Assembly (NCBI RefSeq): GCF_003986975.1
Contig: NZ_PIPO01000002.1
Location: 248,001 to 312,000, forward strand
DNA length: 64,000 nt
Source: Aliidiomarina soli
GTDB taxonomy: Bacteria > Pseudomonadota > Gammaproteobacteria > Enterobacterales > Alteromonadaceae
Direction: 5' to 3'
Numbering within the stretch: position 1 is the stretch's first letter; the number at the start of each line of letters is the position of its first letter. A program made the position numbers and the translations under genes. Shown here piece after piece: positions 61,738 through 64,000 of the stretch. The notes beneath the pieces were generated by a model. It saw only the letters and a list, made by a program, of their open reading frames with translations. It was not told the origin of the DNA and did not search any database.

Positions 61738-62304
61738 ATGAACCATTCTCACATTGCCAAGCGATTAATTTATCAACGCAAACTCAAAGGCCTCTCGCAG
61801 GAGCAGTTGGCGGATCGTACGAATGTGACCGTGCGAACCATTCAGCGTATTGAAAAAGGGCAGGTCACGCCTCATCTGAGAACGGTAAAGCTGTTAGCAG
61901 CCGTTTTAGATATTGAAGTAGATGATTTGCTGCAACTCACTACGCCAAATGCCAGCATAGCGCAAACACCCGAACTCAAGTGGCTTCTACTACTGCATGT
62001 TTCTCCGTTTGCGGGGTTTGTTCCTCTGCTGAACATTATTGCGCCGCTGCTACTTTGGACCTATAAGCGCGGCGACAACCCCGTTTACGACACCCATGGC
62101 CGCGCCGTCGTGAACTTTCAAATCACCAGCACTTTGCTATTTATTCTCTCGTTGGCGGCACTGGTGACTGTGCGGGGATACGGGTTTTTGTTCTTCATGA
62201 GCGTTATTCCGATTGTCGTAACAATCATGCTGATCAATATCATTGCCGTCATCCAAAAGCAGAAATTCTATTACCCAGCTATTCCATTCCTAAGGAGCGG
62301 CTAG
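61738..62304 (+). CDS. XRE-type HTH fused to a DUF4870-like membrane domain
   Basis: 188 aa. Residues 6-62 form a Cro/C1-type HTH (LIYQRKLKGLSQEQLADRTN, then VRTIQRIEKGQVTPHLRT). Residues 78-180 hold three or so hydrophobic helices with GDNPVYDTHGRAVVNFQI, the DUF4870 signature. A DNA-binding domain on a membrane anchor suggests a membrane-sensing repressor. Followed in the same direction by a serine hydrolase after 61 nt. Confidence 0.88.
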   Translation: MNHSHIAKRLIYQRKLKGLSQEQLADRTNVTVRTIQRIEKGQVTPHLRTVKLLAAVLDIEVDDLLQLTTPNASIAQTPELKWLLLLHVSPFAGFVPLLNIIAPLLLWTYKRGDNPVYDTHGRAVVNFQITSTLLFILSLAALVTVRGYGFLFFMSVIPIVVTIMLINIIAVIQKQKFYYPAIPFLRSG

Positions 62305-62365
62305 CAGGCCGCTTCGTTCCGCGAACGACGACACATTCATAACTCTTAAATTTAAAGGAAGCATT

Positions 62366-63511
62366 ATGAAAGCAACCATCTATGGTGCGCTGCTGACGGC
62401 GGCTGCCTGTTTTTCAGTGAGCATTTGTTCCATCAATGAAGCCGTCGCCGAGTCGGCCACAACGCAGCAACAACTGGAGGAGTTTCAACGGTACTTACGA
62501 GCGTTTCGCGAGGAGAAGCACATTCCTAGCCTTTCTGTGGCCGTAGTAAAAGACGGCGAAATCATTTTAGTGGAAAGCATTGGATTTCAGGACCACGATG
62601 CCGAAGAAGCTACCACGGAAAACACCTCTTACCTGGCCGCTTCGATTACCAAAACCTTCACCGCCGCAACCTTGTTAGGCATGGAAGCCGATGGTCACAT
62701 TGACCTCGATGCGGATTTCACGACCTTAAGTGATTGGGGCCGCCGCTGCCATTGGCTAACCACCAGCGGCAACCTGTTTGGCGGTGGCACACTAGAAAAC
62801 GGCTATCAGGTGCCCGAGATTTCCTGTGATCAAGTGATAACGTTGCGCCATGTGCTGCAGAACCAGGTCAATGGCGAACCGGGTAGCAGCTTCTTCTACA
62901 ACCCGATTGTATTTGGTCGACTATCGAATTGGGTCGAAGAGAACACCGACAAAAGCTGGCGTTATTGGATGAGAAAATATGTCATTGAGCCGGGCGAACT
63001 GGAGCATATAGCAGCCGGCTGGCGTGATGCTAATGCCAGTGGGGTACTAACCCATTTCGCACCGCCGTTTAAAAATACACCCGACGGTTCAAACTGGGCC
63101 ACACCATGGGTACTGCCAAATACCGAACTCAACGCAAGTTCAGGAATTATCGCCAGCGCCAAAGCACTCGCTGAGTATTCCATTGCCCTGGATGACGAGC
63201 GGATCATGTCGGCAAACTTACGTGAGCACATGTGGACACCAACAAACGACACTGAAGGCAATCCAATGCCCTACGCCTATGGTTGGTATGTGCAAAACTG
63301 GCAGGACCATCGACTCGTCTGGCACAGCGGTTGGTGGCCAGATGCCTATGCCGGGCTCTTGCTAAAGGCCCCAGATGATGGCCTCACTTTAGTTGCACTT
63401 AGCAACGGCGACGGGCTGCGACACGAGATAGACACTCTCACCCAAGCGCAAATTGAGGAGAATCCGCTAGCGTTGAAGTTTTTGCAGGTATTTGTCGGAG
63501 GGGCTGAGTAG
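62366..63511 (+). CDS. serine hydrolase (beta-lactamase class C-like), exported
   Basis: 381 aa with signal peptide (SVSICSINEAVAES region). SxxK motif AASITKTF gives the nucleophile Ser; a YxN-like FFYNPIVFG and HSGW motif near VWHSGWWPDAY complete the set. Members include esterases, D-amino-acid peptidases and class-C beta-lactamases; which of these applies is open. It follows the XRE membrane regulator, which may control it. Confidence 0.88.
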   Translation: MKATIYGALLTAAACFSVSICSINEAVAESATTQQQLEEFQRYLRAFREEKHIPSLSVAVVKDGEIILVESIGFQDHDAEEATTENTSYLAASITKTFTAATLLGMEADGHIDLDADFTTLSDWGRRCHWLTTSGNLFGGGTLENGYQVPEISCDQVITLRHVLQNQVNGEPGSSFFYNPIVFGRLSNWVEENTDKSWRYWMRKYVIEPGELEHIAAGWRDANASGVLTHFAPPFKNTPDGSNWATPWVLPNTELNASSGIIASAKALAEYSIALDDERIMSANLREHMWTPTNDTEGNPMPYAYGWYVQNWQDHRLVWHSGWWPDAYAGLLLKAPDDGLTLVALSNGDGLRHEIDTLTQAQIEENPLALKFLQVFVGGAE

Positions 63512-63558
63512 CAGAGCGGTGGAAACGTGCCGCGAAACCGCCGCTGGCGAACAGTATT

Positions 63559-63601
63559 GCGTGTGCGCGGGGCGATTATCTGGGTCCCCCCGAGCACGCG
63601 C
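63559..63601. terminator. hairpin between convergent hydrolase and MipA genes
   Basis: GCGTGTGCGCGGGG (63559-63572) pairs with CCCCGAGCACGCGC (63588-63601) in 12 of 14 positions plus one G-U. Strong stem in a convergent gap; no T run. Confidence 0.55.
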
Positions 63602-63621
63602 AGTCTGACAATGTAACCAAC

Positions 63622-64000
63622 CTAGAATACGTAGATGAACCCGACGCCTATTTCAGTCTCATAGTTGCTGCGAGCGATTGGGCTAGAGCGAACATCGCTG
63701 CTAAAGTGCTCGTACAGTGCTTCGCCGTATATCTGCCAGCTGTCGTTGATATGGTGACGATAATTGAAATCGATCCCCACAGAGCGCAGACCGCTGCTGA
63801 TTCGTGTTTCATCCAACCCTGATGCCACCGATTGCTGGGCGGTAATGCCAAAACCATTGTTGGCATAGTCGCTATCGTGGAATACCGCAACAAGGTTCAC
63901 CTCCAGGCCAGAACCGTCTAGCTGGTCACCAAAGCGGCGACCCACGCCAAATAGCCCAAGGTTGCCGTTCTCGCTGGCAACTACGCGGCTAACCAGCCAG
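63622..64000 (-). CDS. MipA/OmpV-family outer-membrane protein, C-terminal part
   Basis: The frame is open to the right window edge, so the start is missing. The visible 125 residues end in VGFIYVF, and IDFNYRHHINDSWQIYGEAL and DVRSSPIARSNYETEI match the C-terminal half of MipA/OmpV proteins. This is a second family member besides 28424; the two are not close. Function inferred by family only. Confidence 0.8.
   Translation of the reverse strand, partial: WLVSRVVASENGNLGLFGVGRRFGDQLDGSGLEVNLVAVFHDSDYANNGFGITAQQSVASGLDETRISSGLRSVGIDFNYRHHINDSWQIYGEALYEHFSSDVRSSPIARSNYETEIGVGFIYVF

Noticed and set aside
1-64000. tRNA, rRNA, CRISPR, transposase, integrase and phage genes
   Set aside because: Looked for cloverleaf-like ends, spaced direct repeats and DDE/Tyr-recombinase motifs in the ORFs; none seen. 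Rearrangements here therefore lack an obvious mobile-element cause.

Overview
The window comes from a Gram-negative bacterium, most likely a marine or environmental gammaproteobacterium. The evidence is outer-membrane proteins (MipA/OmpV, PagL-like, TonB-dependent receptor), lipoprotein signals, KdpDE/KtrAB potassium genes, a YcaC protein that closely resembles the enterobacterial one as I remember it, and a moderate G+C content. I see no rRNA, tRNA, CRISPR array, phage gene or transposase. This is accessory metabolic chromosome, gene-dense and rich in regulators.

Layout. (1) 1-5.1 kb: kdpE (cut by the window edge) and kdpD, divergent from a ktrAB potassium channel operon. (2) 5.1-11.5 kb: an MDR oxidoreductase, an NAD-binding reductase with a divergent HxlR regulator, a pair of half-size DMT transporters with a divergent LysR, and a large unknown secreted protein. 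(3) 11.7-25.1 kb: a mosaic catabolic island with a LysR regulator, two isochorismatase-fold hydrolases, two aldehyde dehydrogenases, an MBL-fold hydrolase, a Zn alcohol dehydrogenase, an MFS transporter, a pirin and a ThDP enzyme. It also holds clear wreckage: a duplicated aldehyde dehydrogenase tail, two alpha/beta hydrolase remnants and the severed N-terminus of a second LysR gene. (4) 25.5-28.3 kb: azoreductase plus a Kef-type K+/H+ antiporter. (5) 28.4-37.5 kb: MipA, a FixJ-type regulator with a GAF-PAS kinase, two tandem AraC regulators, a lone receiver protein, a solute-binding protein, LysR and WrbA. (6) 37.6-47.6 kb: a lipase-like lipoprotein, a PagL-like deacylase, an isochorismatase remnant, a divergent SDR-like protein, a CPBP protease, a third AraC paralogue, a discoidin/di-haem cytochrome lipoprotein and an HSL-type esterase. 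(7) 47.9-50.6 kb: an ArsR-controlled operon of two MDR reductases and an ABM monooxygenase. (8) 50.8-57.6 kb: an operon of one ABC ATPase, two large ABC-2 permeases, a secreted zinc deacylase and a TonB receptor. (9) 57.8-64 kb: TetR/SDR pair, a GlxA-type regulator with an S41 peptidase, an XRE/membrane fusion, a serine hydrolase and a truncated MipA gene.

The recurring theme is handling of electrophiles, quinones and aldehydes: four MDR enzymes, two ALDHs, an SDR, AzoR, WrbA, pirin, a Kef antiporter, YcaC-type hydrolases and an ABM protein, each under a local one-component regulator. Non-coding signals add to this. Two promoter-like segments 36 kb apart are about 75% identical over 77 bp. 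Another about 90-nt non-coding segment occurs upstream of azoR and upstream of the isochorismatase remnant. The arsR gene has a near-consensus sigma70 promoter placed so that its mRNA should be leaderless. The strongest candidate for an undescribed system is the ABC / secreted deacylase / TonB receptor operon at 50.8-57.6 kb.
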